A DNA stretch of 64,000 nt from Nitrospirillum amazonense (GTDB taxonomy: Bacteria; Pseudomonadota; Alphaproteobacteria; Azospirillales; Azospirillaceae). Within the stretch, counting starts at the first letter, position 1; every line of letters begins with the position of its first letter. The stretch spans positions 1 to 64,000 of the forward strand of contig NZ_VITN01000014.1 of NCBI RefSeq assembly GCF_007828045.1. The letters run 5' to 3'. Below are positions 15,754-24,450 of the stretch, in pieces. The position numbers were made by a program, and so were the translations under genes. The notes below the pieces were generated by a model. That model was not told where the DNA came from. It searched no databases and saw only the letters and a list, made by a program, of their open reading frames with translations.

Positions 15754-18564
15754 ATGCGACACACGATGCTCAAGGACGTCCTGCTGTGCGGCGCCATGGC
15801 CGGCGCCCTGCTGGCCGCACCGACCATCCATGCCGCTGAAGCCAGCGCCCCCGCCACCCCTGCCCCCAACGCCGCCGACGCCGGCACCCCCGACGCCAGC
15901 ACGGACGGGACGCTGGACGAAATCCTGGTCTTCGCCAACCGCGACCAGGCCGACACCGCCAAGATGCGCTCGTCCAACACCGTCGACATCATGTCGGCGG
16001 CGGAGCTGGAGCACACCGCCGTCCACAACGTGGCCGAGGCCCTGGGCCTGCTGCCCGGCGTGACCGTCAGCAACACCGGCCAGTCGGTGGCCGGCGGCAT
16101 CGATGGCGCCTCGCGCGGCGAAGGCATGCTGGTGGCCATCCGGGGCATGAACTCCGAATTCGCCGTCGACCTGATGAACGGCGTGGAGGTGGCCCAGGGC
16201 CTGCCCTACAGTCGCAGCGTGCAGCTGGACCTGCTGCCGCCGTCCGGCCTGCAGACCATCGTCGTCAACAAGACGCTGGACGCGTCCATGAGCGGCGACG
16301 CCATTTCCGGCACCGTCGACTTCCGCACGCCCACGGCCTACGACTTCGCCAATCCGCTGCACTTCAGCATCCAGGGCGGCGCCCGCCTGGAAAGCCGGGC
16401 GCGCGACTATGGCGAGACCGGCCTGGGCGGCAACACCGCCGCCGAGGTGGCGACCCAGTTCGGCCGCGACCGCCAGTTCGGCGTCTATGTCAGCGGCTAT
16501 TACGACAAGCGCTACTTCACCAACAGCGAGATGGCGGGCATCGACAGCGCCCACAACGACGGCGGCTGGGGCTTCGCCGTCAGCAGCGCCAAGAACGGCT
16601 CGACCAACCCGGCGGGCACGGACCCGGCATCCAACCTGCGCCAGACCGGCATCAGCGTCGGCGTGTCGGACGGCAGCACCGAACGCTACGGCGGCAACCT
16701 GTCGCTGGACTGGCACCCGGACGACACCACCGCCGTCTTCCTGCGCGGCTCCTTCGCCCGCGAGAACGCGGTGCAGAACAGCACGCTGAGCCAGATCATC
16801 AGCACGGACAAGAGCTGGAACGCCCTGGCCAACGGCCTGTACGGCCTGAGCGTGGACAAGTACCGCACCTCCGTCTGGTATGAGACCAACCCGGAACGCG
16901 CCGACCTGTCCACCCTGCAGCTGGGCGGTGAGAAGAAGCTGGGCGCCCTGACCCTGACGCCCACCCTGTTCTTCAGCGCCGCCAACAACGACCGCCCCAA
17001 CCACATCGAGGCGTCGGCCCGCAACGACCAGTACAGCAGCGACGCCCGCTTCCCCAGCGGCATCAGCGGCATGGGCACCAATGACGGCTACCCCGTGCCG
17101 GTGTTCAGCCCGGGCATGTACGACGCCCTGAACAACGCCGCCACCGCGCTGTGGGCCCGCCGCGCCGGCCAGCTGACCCAGCAGGGCAGCCATCAGGACA
17201 AGTACGGCGCCAAGCTGGACGGCCAGTACGACATGAACGACAACGGCCCGCTGTCCTTCATCAAGGCCGGCGTGAAGTTCGTGGAAAGCGACCGCGCCGT
17301 CACCAACCGCGACTGGACCAACCCCTATTTCTCCGCCCTGGGCTATCCCAACAGCACCTGGTCCAGCCTGGGCATCGCCAACGGCTATTATTCCTCCGTC
17401 TACCCCGGCCGCTACAGCTGGTCGGTGCCCAAGGTCAACCAGCAGGCCCTGCTGGACTATTTTTACAAGCTGCAGACGGCCGGCAGCTTCGACACCTGCA
17501 ACGGCAACTACGTCGACAACATGAACTGCAACACCCTGAAGGGGCGGGAGCAGGTGACGTCGGCCTATGTCATGGCCGACCTGCAGTTCGGCCAGGTGGA
17601 GGTCATCCCCGGCATCCGGTTCGAGCACACCGACATCCACAACACCTTCTGGCAGCTGGACAACAGCGGCAACAGCGTGGGCCATTGGGAAAACAGCAGC
17701 ACCACCTACAACGAGCCGCTGCCCAGCGTGCTGGTGAACTGGCGCCCCGACAACGACACGGTCTACCGCGCCAGCGTCAGCCAGTCCTACACCCGCCCCG
17801 CCCTGGTGCAGCTGGGCGCCTCCTCCTCCGTGTCCATCAGCGCCGACACGGGTGTCAAGACCATCACCCAGGGCAACCCCAACCTGAAGCCCATCGAGTC
17901 CACCAACCTGGACATGTCGGGTGAATGGCACAACAGCCAGGGCGGCACGGCCTCGGCCGCCGTCTATTACAAGCGGCTGTCGAACTACCTGTTCGACAAC
18001 GGCTCCACCCTGGTGAACCCCTTCAGCACCACCAGCAACCTGGTCAGCATCAGCCAGCCCAAGAACGGCGGCGACGGCGACGTCTACGGCATCGAGCTGG
18101 CGTTCCGGCAGAAGTTCGACACCATCCTGCCCGGTTGGCTGTCGGGCTTCAGCATCGGCGGCAACGTTACCCGCCAGTGGTCGGTGGTCGATACCGGCAT
18201 CAAGGGCCTGGACGCCGACCAGCCCATCCAGAACGCCCCCGGCTGGCTGGCCAACGCTACCCTGTCCTACGCCGTGGGCGGCTTCTCCGCCGACCTCGGC
18301 TACAACTACACCGGTTCCTACCTGGCCTATTATGATTACCTGGGCCAGGGCGGCAGCTGGGACAACATGTGGGTCCGGCCGACCAACCGCCTGGACCTGC
18401 ACGTGGGCTACAAGTTCGACAACGGCTTCGCGGTCGATGGCTCCGTCTCCAACCTCACCGGTGACTACACCTATTGGGCGCATATCGGGCACAACAGCCT
18501 GACGCTGTCGAACATCGTCGATAGCGGCACCACCGCGCTGATGACCGTCAAGTATACCTACTGA
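15754..18564 (+). CDS. TonB-dependent receptor (no STN domain), paralogue of the receptor at 20235
   Basis: A 936-residue outer-membrane receptor: signal peptide (1-28), TonB-box-like LDEILVFANR (about 52-61), plug (about 70-200) and a barrel ending in Tyr. The plug contains GIDGASRGEG, AIRGMNSEF, LPYSRSVQLDLLP and DAISGTVDFRTPT. The same blocks recur in the STN-containing receptor at 20235 (GIDRAARGEG, AVRGLDSAY, MPYSRAVQLSLLP), and both end with matching (V)(R/H)PT(N/R)RLD and VGRHGD/IGHNS-type segments. The two are thus diverged tandem paralogues of one TBDR subfamily. Ligand unknown; context suggests phosphorylated organic compounds. Confidence 0.93.
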   Translation: MRHTMLKDVLLCGAMAGALLAAPTIHAAEASAPATPAPNAADAGTPDASTDGTLDEILVFANRDQADTAKMRSSNTVDIMSAAELEHTAVHNVAEALGLLPGVTVSNTGQSVAGGIDGASRGEGMLVAIRGMNSEFAVDLMNGVEVAQGLPYSRSVQLDLLPPSGLQTIVVNKTLDASMSGDAISGTVDFRTPTAYDFANPLHFSIQGGARLESRARDYGETGLGGNTAAEVATQFGRDRQFGVYVSGYYDKRYFTNSEMAGIDSAHNDGGWGFAVSSAKNGSTNPAGTDPASNLRQTGISVGVSDGSTERYGGNLSLDWHPDDTTAVFLRGSFARENAVQNSTLSQIISTDKSWNALANGLYGLSVDKYRTSVWYETNPERADLSTLQLGGEKKLGALTLTPTLFFSAANNDRPNHIEASARNDQYSSDARFPSGISGMGTNDGYPVPVFSPGMYDALNNAATALWARRAGQLTQQGSHQDKYGAKLDGQYDMNDNGPLSFIKAGVKFVESDRAVTNRDWTNPYFSALGYPNSTWSSLGIANGYYSSVYPGRYSWSVPKVNQQALLDYFYKLQTAGSFDTCNGNYVDNMNCNTLKGREQVTSAYVMADLQFGQVEVIPGIRFEHTDIHNTFWQLDNSGNSVGHWENSSTTYNEPLPSVLVNWRPDNDTVYRASVSQSYTRPALVQLGASSSVSISADTGVKTITQGNPNLKPIESTNLDMSGEWHNSQGGTASAAVYYKRLSNYLFDNGSTLVNPFSTTSNLVSISQPKNGGDGDVYGIELAFRQKFDTILPGWLSGFSIGGNVTRQWSVVDTGIKGLDADQPIQNAPGWLANATLSYAVGGFSADLGYNYTGSYLAYYDYLGQGGSWDNMWVRPTNRLDLHVGYKFDNGFAVDGSVSNLTGDYTYWAHIGHNSLTLSNIVDSGTTALMTVKYTY

Positions 18565-18578
18565 TCCGTCCTGCTACC

Positions 18579-18606
18579 GGGGGTGGGGCCGTGAGGTCCC
18601 GCCCCC
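18579..18606 (+). terminator. GC hairpin after the TBDR at 15754, probable terminator
   Basis: A 12-bp stem with two G-T wobbles and a GTGA tetraloop lies 15 nt after the stop codon. It has no T-run, so it is a weak or factor-assisted terminator at best. Confidence 0.5.
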
Positions 18607-18725
18607 CTTGCCACCCCCGCGTCCCCATCATCCGGAGCCTGCACATGGCGCAGCCCTCCATCATAAATCTGCAGCCTGCCGTCGCTATGACCTTGTCCGC
18701 GCCCATTGGTCGGCGGAGAGGAAAG

Positions 18726-19274
18726 ATGGACAATCAGGCCGATGCCAGGGCCAAGAGCGATGCGCCGTCGGCGTTCGACGGCGCGGAGTTCGAGGCGCAC
18801 CAATCCGTGCTGCGCGGCTATTTCGCCCGCCGCGTGCGCCAAGCGCAGGACGTGGACGATTATGTCCAGGACGTCTATCTGCGCGCCCTGGCCGCCGCCC
18901 CCGCCCGGGGCGTGGACAACTGGCGCGCCTTCCTGTTGCGGGTGGCCAGCAGCCTGCTGGTCGACCGCTTCCGCCGCAACGCCGCCCGCCACCAGGACGC
19001 CCACGACGGCCTGGACGAGGTGGCGGAACTGGCGGACGACGGCGCAGCCACGCCCGAGCACACCGTCATGGTCCGGCAGGAGCTGGCCAGCCTGGAGGCG
19101 GCGCTGCGCGACATCGACCCCCTGGCACGGCATGCCTTCCTGCTGGTGCGCGTTGATGGGCTGAGCCACCGGGAAGTGGCCGGCCGCCTGGGCCTTGAGG
19201 TCAAAATGGTGTCTCGTCAAATCGAACGCGTCCTGGCCCACCTTGCCCGGACGATGGTGGAGCCGGCGCGTTGA
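18726..19274 (+). CDS. ECF RNA polymerase sigma factor, FecI-like
   Basis: A 182-residue ECF sigma factor. Region 2 is at about 18-85 (LRGYFARRVRQAQDVDDYVQDVYLRAL, then FLLRVASSLLVDRFRR). Region 4 is at about 117-175 (LRDIDPLARHAFLLVRVDGLSHREVAGRLG). The YVQDVYLR segment is diagnostic of FecI-type factors. I prefer the ATG at 18726, preceded by gagaggaaag; an earlier ATG at 18645 would add an atypical leader. The stop overlaps the TTG start of the FecR gene. Confidence 0.9.
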   Translation: MDNQADARAKSDAPSAFDGAEFEAHQSVLRGYFARRVRQAQDVDDYVQDVYLRALAAAPARGVDNWRAFLLRVASSLLVDRFRRNAARHQDAHDGLDEVAELADDGAATPEHTVMVRQELASLEAALRDIDPLARHAFLLVRVDGLSHREVAGRLGLEVKMVSRQIERVLAHLARTMVEPAR

Positions 19275-20266
19275 CCTCCACCGATCACGATCAAGCCTTG
19301 TTGGAAACCGCCGCCGCCTGGATGCGGCGCATACAGGCGGGAGAGCTGGGGCCGGAGGGCCAGCGGACCTTTCGCGCCTGGCTGGCCGCCGACCCCCGGC
19401 ACACCGCCGCCATGGACCTGGTGACCCGCGCCTGGACGGCCAGCGGCACCATCGATGACAAGGGCGCGCTGCGGCCGGACCTGACACGGGCCCGCGGCCT
19501 GCGCCTGGCCAACGAGAAAACGCGCCCCCACCGGTCCTGGCGCCCCATCGCCTGGATGCCGCCCCTGGGCGGCCTGGCCGCCGTCCTGGCCCTGGCGCTG
19601 GTCTGGCTGTGGAATGGCGCGGTCAGCGAGGCCGACTACGTCACCGCCGCCCATGACCACCCCCAGGTGACCCTGTCCGATGGCACCGTCATGCGCCTGG
19701 GCGGATCCACCCACCTGCATGTGCGCATCGACCCGCTGGGCCGCCGCGTGGACTTGGCCCAGGGCGAGGCGGAGTTCCAGGTGACACATGAGGCGCTACG
19801 CCCCTTCCACGTGATGGCCGGAGCACTGGAGGTGCGCGACCTGGGCACGCGCTTCACCGTTTCATCCCACGGCGGGCAGGTGCGCGCCGTGCTGCTGGAG
19901 GGGGCGGCCGAGGTCCGCGACCGCGACAGCGGCCGGGTGCTGGCCAGCCTGGCACCCGGGCAGCAGGTGGACCAGGACGGCTGGGGGCCCCTGCGCCTGG
20001 GCAAGGCCAATGTGGACCAGGTCAGGGCCCGCCAGGATGGCCGCATGCTGTTCGATGACGTGCCCCTGGCCCAGGTGGTGCCGGAGGTGGCGGCGCGTAC
20101 CGGCATCGTCCTGCGCCTGGACGACCCCGCCCTGGGCGCCATCCGCGTCAGCGGCAGCTATCGCGCCGACGATATCGCCGGCTTCCTGGCCGCCCTGGCC
20201 CGTCTGCATCCCATCACCTGGCGGCAAGACGCCAATGGGGATTATCGGATTGCGCGCCGGCGGTAA
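19271..20266 (+). CDS. FecR-family anti-sigma/sigma-regulator with TTG start
   Basis: A 331-residue FecR protein: N-terminal DUF4880-like region (about 5-60, AAAWMRRIQAGELGPEGQRTFRAWLA), one transmembrane segment (about 95-113), a FecR domain (about 120-215, LSDGTVMRLGGSTHLHV and GEAEFQVTHEALRPF) and a C-terminal DUF4974-like part (about 255-328, LFDDVPLAQVVPEVAARTG). Translation most likely begins at the TTG at 19271, overlapping the sigma stop as TTGA; this poor start codon would keep the anti-sigma level coupled to, and below, the sigma factor. Its 3' end overlaps the next receptor gene by about 32 nt. Confidence 0.88.
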   Translation: MTSTDHDQALLETAAAWMRRIQAGELGPEGQRTFRAWLAADPRHTAAMDLVTRAWTASGTIDDKGALRPDLTRARGLRLANEKTRPHRSWRPIAWMPPLGGLAAVLALALVWLWNGAVSEADYVTAAHDHPQVTLSDGTVMRLGGSTHLHVRIDPLGRRVDLAQGEAEFQVTHEALRPFHVMAGALEVRDLGTRFTVSSHGGQVRAVLLEGAAEVRDRDSGRVLASLAPGQQVDQDGWGPLRLGKANVDQVRARQDGRMLFDDVPLAQVVPEVAARTGIVLRLDDPALGAIRVSGSYRADDIAGFLAALARLHPITWRQDANGDYRIARRR

Positions 20267-23200
20267 GCCCCAGCCCCGGCCCGGACGCCGCCAGGGGCGC
20301 CGCCTGGCGGCGTCCTGCGCCGTGCTCCCTTTGTTGGCGACGCCCGCTATGGCGGGAAGCGCTTTCTTTATCGCGGAACAACCCCTGGGTAGCGCGCTGT
20401 TGGACCTGGCGCGCCAGTCTGGCCGCGACGTGTTGTTCCGGCCGGAGCTGGTGCGCGGCTGCCGCGCCGGCCCGCTGGCGGGCGTGACGGATTTCGAGGT
20501 GGCGCTGGGCCGCCTGATATCCGGCTGCCACCTGCGCCATCGCCTGGGCGACGGTGGCGCCATCGAGTTGGAACGGGCGTCGCCCACCCCGGCCGTGGCT
20601 CCCGCCGCCAGCCAATTGCCCGAGGTGCTGATCGTCAAGGCCCCCTACCATGGCGTGCCGCCGGCGGAGATTGCCGCCACCGCCCTGACCGACAGCCTGA
20701 CCGCGGCGGATCTGCACAACGGGGCGGACCGCACTCTGGCGGAAAGCCTGGGCCGGCTGGCGGGGGTCAACGTGCTGGTGACATCCCTTCAGGGCGACCT
20801 GGGCGGCATCGACCGGGCGGCGCGGGGCGAAGGCCAGTTCGCCGCCGTGCGTGGGCTGGACAGCGCCTACGCCGTCACCCGCCTGGATGGGGTGTCGGTG
20901 GCGCAGAGCATGCCCTACAGCCGCGCCGTGCAACTGAGCCTGCTGCCGCCACTCGCCATGGACGGGGTGGAACTGACCAAGACGCCAGACGCCCACGACG
21001 ACGGCGACGCCACCGCGGGCCAGTTCGACCTGCGCCTGGCGTCCGCCCTGGAGGGCGGGGAACATACCCGCCTGCTGGTCCAGGGCAATTTGGACGAACG
21101 CTCCGCCAGCCTGGGCCGGCCCTCGGGCGGAGGCCTCGCCACCGTGGATATCGCCCGGCAATTCGGCCACGACCACAGCCTGGGCCTGGCCGCCACCGGC
21201 TATTACGGCCGCAACCGTTTCGCCAGCGTGGAGCAGTCCTACCAGTCCACCCAGTTCGAATACCGCCTGGTCGATGCCAGCGGACAGACGCCGGCCGGCA
21301 TGGACCCGGCGCGCAACCTGCTGGCCACCTCGCTGAACGTGCAATATTCGGAAGGGGAGACGCGGCGCTGGGGGGGCAGCCTGGCGGGGGACTGGCAGCC
21401 CAACGACGCCTTCCGCGCCTTCGCCCACGTCACCGTGGCCACGGCCGACACCGACCAGGAGGTCTACCAGATGGGCTTTCAGGGCGGGCGCGACCCCAGC
21501 TTCATCACCCGCGTCGCCCTGGGCAACGGCCTCTATGAGAACCGGAGCGTCAAGACCCAGGTGCATTACTGGTTCGAGACCAACCCTGACACCGCCACCC
21601 TGGGCACGGCCCAGCTGGGCGCCGACTGGCATACGGGCGCCCTGACCCTGTCACCCCGCCTGTTCTACACCTGGGGGGAGAACGGCCGGCCGCAGCATAT
21701 CGAGCTGTCGTTCTGGAACCCGACCGGCACCACCGTGAACCAGGGCCTGAGCCTGGGCCATCAGGACGGCTATCCCGTGGTGGCGGGGCCATCCGGCGCC
21801 CTGGCGATGGCCGACGGGGTGGAAAGCCTGCCCGTGTCCAACCGCGGCCAGATCACCAGCCTCTCCAGCCGTCAGGACAAGCTGGGCGGCGCCCTGGACG
21901 GCAAGCTGGCCGTGACCCCCGACGCCACGCTGGAAGCCGGGGTGAAGATCACCGACAGCCAGCGCGACAGCTACCGTCGCGACCAGGAAGGGCAACTGGT
22001 GGGCGGGCTGGGCGCGGTGGATGCCGGCACCAGCGTGGCCGACCTCGCTGCCGTGGGCTTGCGCGCCGGTACGTTGGCCGCCCCTCTGGCTGGCATATAC
22101 AATTTCACATTTCCCCTGATCGACGCCGATCGGCTGGCGCAGTTGTACCGCCAGCGCGACGGCACCGCGACCTGGACGGCCGATGCCTGGAACAGCAACA
22201 CGCTGAGCGGCGGGGAACGTACGGTGGCCGCCTATGCCCAAGCGCGGCTGACCTGGGATGACCTCACCCTGCTGCCGGGGTTCCGGGCGGAATTCTCCGA
22301 CCTGACCAACCGCTATTGGCTGTCCGGCAACAACGGCGTGCCCACGGGCGGCGTCCATTACGGGTGGAATGAGAGTGACAGCCGGTTCACCGCCCTGCTG
22401 CCCCGCGTGCTTGCCCGCTGGCAACCGGATGAGCGCTCGACCTACCGCGCCGCCGTCTGGACCAGCCAGACCGCGCCGTCGCCCTATCAACTGGCGGGCA
22501 ATGCCACCGCCACTCAGGACAGTGACGGCGTAGTCACCATCACCCGGGGCAACCCCGACCTGAAGGCGGTGGACGGCCTGAATTTCGACCTGTCCGGCGC
22601 CTGGACCTGGGGCGGCCACACCACCGGGGAGAATGGCCGGCTGGAGCTGGCGCTCTTCCACAAACGGCTGAAAAACTACCTTTACGACGCCGGCGGCGGC
22701 CTGGCGGTGGGGTCCCCCACCAGCGACGCGCAAGTCCGCCTCAGCGTGCCCACCAACGGCGGCACCGCCCGGCTGACCGGCGCGGAGCTGTCGGTGGACC
22801 AGGGACTGGCGCCCGTGGCCGACACGCTGCGTGATTTCCACCTGGCCGGCACACTCAGCTGGGAGACGACCGCAGTGCGTCTCAACAGCCCTGATTTGAA
22901 CGCGGTGGAGCGGGTGCAGTATGCGCCCCGCTGGCTGGCCGGGGTGCAGTTGCGCTACGACCGCGACGCCCTGCATCTGGCCGTGGACTACCGCTGGGCT
23001 GACGATTACGTGCAATCCTACGGCACCGCCTTTGTTTCCGGAGGCGGAACGACCTTGGCGGGCAGCGGGCTGGATACCTGGGTGCATCCCACACGACGGC
23101 TTGACATCAGCGCCGGCTATGATGCCGGCGGGGGCTTGGCCGTGCGGCTGACGGTGCGCAACCTGGGCGACGCCCTGGCCTACCGCACCAGCGTCGGCCG

Positions 23201-23273
23201 TCACGGCGACGCCGTGGTGCAGACCATCGCCGCCGGCCGCAGCTATGAACTCAGCCTGCAACAGGAGTTTTGA
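20235..23273 (+). CDS. TonB-dependent receptor with STN domain
   Basis: A receptor of about 1012 residues: basic N-terminus and signal peptide (about 1-41, ending TPAMA), STN domain (about 44-118, FFIAEQPLGSALLDLARQSGRDVLF), TonB-box-like LPEVLIVKAP, plug (about 150-270) and a barrel ending in Phe. It is the transducing receptor of the sigma/FecR pair just upstream. The start is uncertain: the ATG at 20235 lies inside fecR and gives a sensible signal peptide; a TTG at 20250 is the alternative, and the longer open frame is a shadow of fecR. The stop overlaps the next gene (TGATG). See the receptor at 15754 for the paralogy. Confidence 0.9.
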   Translation: MGIIGLRAGGKPQPRPGRRQGRRLAASCAVLPLLATPAMAGSAFFIAEQPLGSALLDLARQSGRDVLFRPELVRGCRAGPLAGVTDFEVALGRLISGCHLRHRLGDGGAIELERASPTPAVAPAASQLPEVLIVKAPYHGVPPAEIAATALTDSLTAADLHNGADRTLAESLGRLAGVNVLVTSLQGDLGGIDRAARGEGQFAAVRGLDSAYAVTRLDGVSVAQSMPYSRAVQLSLLPPLAMDGVELTKTPDAHDDGDATAGQFDLRLASALEGGEHTRLLVQGNLDERSASLGRPSGGGLATVDIARQFGHDHSLGLAATGYYGRNRFASVEQSYQSTQFEYRLVDASGQTPAGMDPARNLLATSLNVQYSEGETRRWGGSLAGDWQPNDAFRAFAHVTVATADTDQEVYQMGFQGGRDPSFITRVALGNGLYENRSVKTQVHYWFETNPDTATLGTAQLGADWHTGALTLSPRLFYTWGENGRPQHIELSFWNPTGTTVNQGLSLGHQDGYPVVAGPSGALAMADGVESLPVSNRGQITSLSSRQDKLGGALDGKLAVTPDATLEAGVKITDSQRDSYRRDQEGQLVGGLGAVDAGTSVADLAAVGLRAGTLAAPLAGIYNFTFPLIDADRLAQLYRQRDGTATWTADAWNSNTLSGGERTVAAYAQARLTWDDLTLLPGFRAEFSDLTNRYWLSGNNGVPTGGVHYGWNESDSRFTALLPRVLARWQPDERSTYRAAVWTSQTAPSPYQLAGNATATQDSDGVVTITRGNPDLKAVDGLNFDLSGAWTWGGHTTGENGRLELALFHKRLKNYLYDAGGGLAVGSPTSDAQVRLSVPTNGGTARLTGAELSVDQGLAPVADTLRDFHLAGTLSWETTAVRLNSPDLNAVERVQYAPRWLAGVQLRYDRDALHLAVDYRWADDYVQSYGTAFVSGGGTTLAGSGLDTWVHPTRRLDISAGYDAGGGLAVRLTVRNLGDALAYRTSVGRHGDAVVQTIAAGRSYELSLQQEF

Positions 23274-24433
23274 TGACCATGCCCCTGCGCCTGGCCACCG
23301 TCCTGGCCGCTCTGCTGCTGGCCCCGCCCGCGCTGGCGGCCGATGCCGCCGCCCTGGCGGGCGCCTCGGCCCTGACGCGCGAGGCCCTGGCCCGCTTGCG
23401 CGCGGATGTCGACACCATACACGACCCGGTCATCAGGGCCGCGACCGAGGATGCCCTGTTCAACCCCGCCACCTGCGTGGCCCATCGCGCCAACCTGGAC
23501 CAGGCGGGCAGGCGGGCCATCACCGACCGGCTGGTGGCCGAGGGCTTGGCCGATCCCGGCGCAGGCTTGGTGAATGGACTGTTCCCGGCTTTGCCCGGCG
23601 AGGGCGGCCCCTGCCCCCATCTGCCCCAACCCTTCGCGGCCGCGCCTGGGGGCAATGCCGGCAGCCACCATTCCTGGCCCGGCGGCCTGCCCCTGCACGA
23701 AGCGTTCAACGCCCAAAGCGCCAAGGATTTCGCCACCACCTACCGGGCCATCGACGGTGTCGGCCTGGATGGGCAGGACGATTTGATCGCCGCCGCGCCG
23801 CTATGGCATGACTGGGCCAAGGCCCTGCTGTTCGTCTGGCGGCCGGATGGCGGGTTGCCGCCCGAGGCATCCCTGGGCGGGCATGGACCCGATGGTGACT
23901 ACCGAACCGGCGCCCACCACATCCTAGGCCTGGCGGAGGCGATGGCCCGCCGCCTGCCGGCCGACCTGGTCATCGTCCAGGCCTGCGCCCACCAGGCGCC
24001 GGAGCGGGGCAAGCCCGATCGGCTGGTGCACTGGCTACGCGCCGCCGCCATCATCGCCCGGGTGGATCCGGTGGCGGCGGGTTACCTGGCGCCGGCGCAG
24101 GCGGGGGACCTGACCCTGCCCGGCATGGCCCCGCCCGGCGTGACGGAGATCGTCGGCGTGCCGCGCTGGTGGTCCGCCTGCCTGATCCACGCCCAGTCCG
24201 ACCACAATTGGGTCTACGCCGAACCGGCTGTGGAGGATGCCGACGCCCTGCTGCGCCAATTGGCCCCTCGCTTCGGCGTGGATGCCAGCGACGCCGCCCG
24301 CTACACCTGGGGCTATCGCCACGCCGTGCTGAGCCGCCTGGGAGCGGCGCGTGTACAATCGCTGGCGGCCCAGGGCGGACTGGACGCCCTCGCCCAAGCC
24401 TTGACCCAACTGCGCGCCCAAGGCGTGTTTTGA
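23273..24433 (+). CDS. Exported HD-domain-like protein of unknown function
   Basis: A 386-residue protein with a signal peptide (1-22, ending ALA). Its His/Asp arrangement resembles an HD-superfamily metal site: H132-H133 (SHHSWPGG), H142, H179-D180 (LWHDWAKAL), H204, H215-H216 (GAHHILGLAEAM) and H240. HD proteins are usually cytoplasmic phosphohydrolases; an exported one is unusual. Overlap with the TBDR stop (TGATG) and the downstream phosphatase and phospholipase imply a job in releasing phosphate or processing the imported ligand in the periplasm. I do not recognise a named family, and the HD assignment rests on motif spacing only. A Shine-Dalgarno (aggag, 23263-23267) supports the ATG at 23273. 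Confidence 0.6.
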   Translation: MTMPLRLATVLAALLLAPPALAADAAALAGASALTREALARLRADVDTIHDPVIRAATEDALFNPATCVAHRANLDQAGRRAITDRLVAEGLADPGAGLVNGLFPALPGEGGPCPHLPQPFAAAPGGNAGSHHSWPGGLPLHEAFNAQSAKDFATTYRAIDGVGLDGQDDLIAAAPLWHDWAKALLFVWRPDGGLPPEASLGGHGPDGDYRTGAHHILGLAEAMARRLPADLVIVQACAHQAPERGKPDRLVHWLRAAAIIARVDPVAAGYLAPAQAGDLTLPGMAPPGVTEIVGVPRWWSACLIHAQSDHNWVYAEPAVEDADALLRQLAPRFGVDASDAARYTWGYRHAVLSRLGAARVQSLAAQGGLDALAQALTQLRAQGVF

Positions 24434-24450
24434 CCCCTGCTGCTGGAAAG

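Noticed and set aside
15604-18492. Very long antisense open frame (over 900 codons) opposite the TBDR at 15754
   Set aside because: High G+C leaves few stop codons on the opposite strand. The translation is Val/Gly/His/Gln-rich without domains, and it mirrors the codon periodicity of the TBDR.
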